This document shows, piece by piece, positions 63,368 through 64,000 of a DNA stretch of 64,000 bases. Position numbers and translations under genes: made by a program. The first letter of the stretch is position 1, and every line of letters begins with the position of its first letter. The DNA comes from Stratiformator vulcanicus. GTDB lineage: Bacteria > Planctomycetota > Planctomycetia > Planctomycetales > Planctomycetaceae. The stretch is from contig NZ_CP036268.1 of NCBI RefSeq assembly GCF_007744515.1, positions 2,643,712-2,707,711 on the forward strand. Direction: 5' to 3'. Below the pieces are notes generated by a model, which saw only the letters and a list, made by a program, of their open reading frames with translations, was not told the DNA's origin and ran no database searches.

Positions 63368-63573
63368 TGCTTCGGGTCTGAGAGTACGCTGATGGGAAGA
63401 TCGAGGACGCTTCGCCTCATCTGTTGTCAGCACTGCTGCCGGTCGGACTCTCGATCGGAGTGGCGTCGGTCAAACGGAATTTGTTCGAATTCTCACGGCG
63501 AAAGGCTTTGACCGTTCCTAAAATTGGGTAGACTTCGGTTCCCCCCAATGCGGCATCTCAAGCTCTTATTGCG

Positions 63574-64000
63574 ATGGACCCAATCCCGCTCACGCCGATT
63601 CTTAACCGTTTCGTCAAAGACATCTCTGCCAAGGCCGAGTTTTCCGGTGCCGACGGAGATGTTGCAGAGAGAGAACGGGCGAATGTCGCGATCATGCAGA
63701 AGATGTACCGCGCCATCATTGCGGGTGACCTCGACCGGTTTCAAAAGTTTCTGACCGACGACATCGAGTACGCTTGGTATGGCCCTGCCGAACACCCGTT
63801 TACCGGAACGGTCATCGGACGCGAGGCGGTCCTGAAAAAGGTGGTGAGTAATTACTCATGGCTTGACGACCAACGTCCCCAAATCCGGATCGCGATCGTG
63901 CAGCCGACATTGGTCAGCCTGCACGCCCATGAAACAGGGAAGATTCGCAAGACGGGTCGGCCTTACGAAGTCGACTTCGTCCAGTTGTTTCGATTTCGCG
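63574..64000 (+). CDS. SnoaL/NTF2-like protein (cut by window edge)
   Basis: The frame has no stop before the right edge, so 142 codons are visible. Residues from IMQKMYRAIIAGDLDRFQKFLTDDIEYAWYGPAEHPFTGTVIGREAVLKKV look like the SnoaL/NTF2-like fold seen in many ring-cyclase or isomerase-like proteins. The substrate is unknown. An ATG at 63574 begins MDPIPLTPILNRFV; the upstream ATG at 63548 is in another frame. The 206-base gap before it shows nothing I recognise. Confidence 0.7.
   Translation, partial: MDPIPLTPILNRFVKDISAKAEFSGADGDVAERERANVAIMQKMYRAIIAGDLDRFQKFLTDDIEYAWYGPAEHPFTGTVIGREAVLKKVVSNYSWLDDQRPQIRIAIVQPTLVSLHAHETGKIRKTGRPYEVDFVQLFRFR

Overview
The window reads as chromosomal DNA of a planctomycete (inferred from content, not from a marker gene). 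Pointers are a DUF1559 protein with a prepilin-like N-terminus, a sulfatase, a Uma2-family nuclease, a NatB permease fused to a CPBP protease, a large ExbB/ExbD cluster with FHA and beta-propeller partners, a tyrosine-rich exported protein and tandem non-canonical Hsp70 genes. The DNA is GC-rich, genes lie on both strands in short operons, and spacers are filled with small palindromic repeats. I saw no rRNA, tRNA, CRISPR array, transposase or integrase.

Layout. 1-5.5 kb: start of thrS (cut by the window edge), a membrane-SRPBCC protein, glutaminyl cyclase, dihydroorotase, and divergently a hisI-queD pair. 5.8-15 kb: an S10 peptidase, a cysteine-free L28 ribosomal protein, two oxidoreductases, a conserved unknown, sufE, a small membrane protein, sufS and a class I aminotransferase. 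15.1-27.4 kb: eight co-directional genes that look like one machine: a prenyltransferase-fold lipoprotein or exported protein with HEAT-like end, a single-pass TonB-position protein, ExbB, ExbD, a zinc-ribbon ExbD, a giant FHA-TM-beta-propeller protein, a solute-binding-fold protein without a permease, and an exported unknown. This is the best candidate here for an undescribed system.

27.4-35.6 kb: sulfatase with a small partner, csrA, guaA, a Tyr-rich exported protein, then a minus-strand group (FAD oxidoreductase, Uma2, FabZ-like dehydratase, endonuclease/phosphatase). 35.8-41 kb: a DUF2760-Hsp70-Hsp70 operon. 41-51.9 kb: FxsA, an exported unknown, DUF72, MscS channel, DUF429, an SGNH hydrolase-NatA-NatB/CPBP operon, a Cys/Pro-rich lipoprotein and a YihY-type membrane protein. 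51.9-56.3 kb: an almost gene-free stretch, an ECF sigma factor with a strong terminator, the DUF1559 protein and an NCS2-like permease.

56.4-58.1 kb: tadA followed by a metal cassette (ArsR-type repressor and a 20-cysteine copper-storage protein). The cassette lies between two perfect 44-bp copies of the tadA 3' end, which suggests acquisition by recombination. 58.1-64 kb: a repeat-rich spacer, a methyltransferase, a Tat-exported NHL protein, a YegS-like lipid kinase without a normal start codon, a DASS anion transporter, a small zinc-ribbon protein and the start of an NTF2-like protein cut by the window edge.

All functions are inferred from reading translated sequence and recalling families. 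No database search was run.
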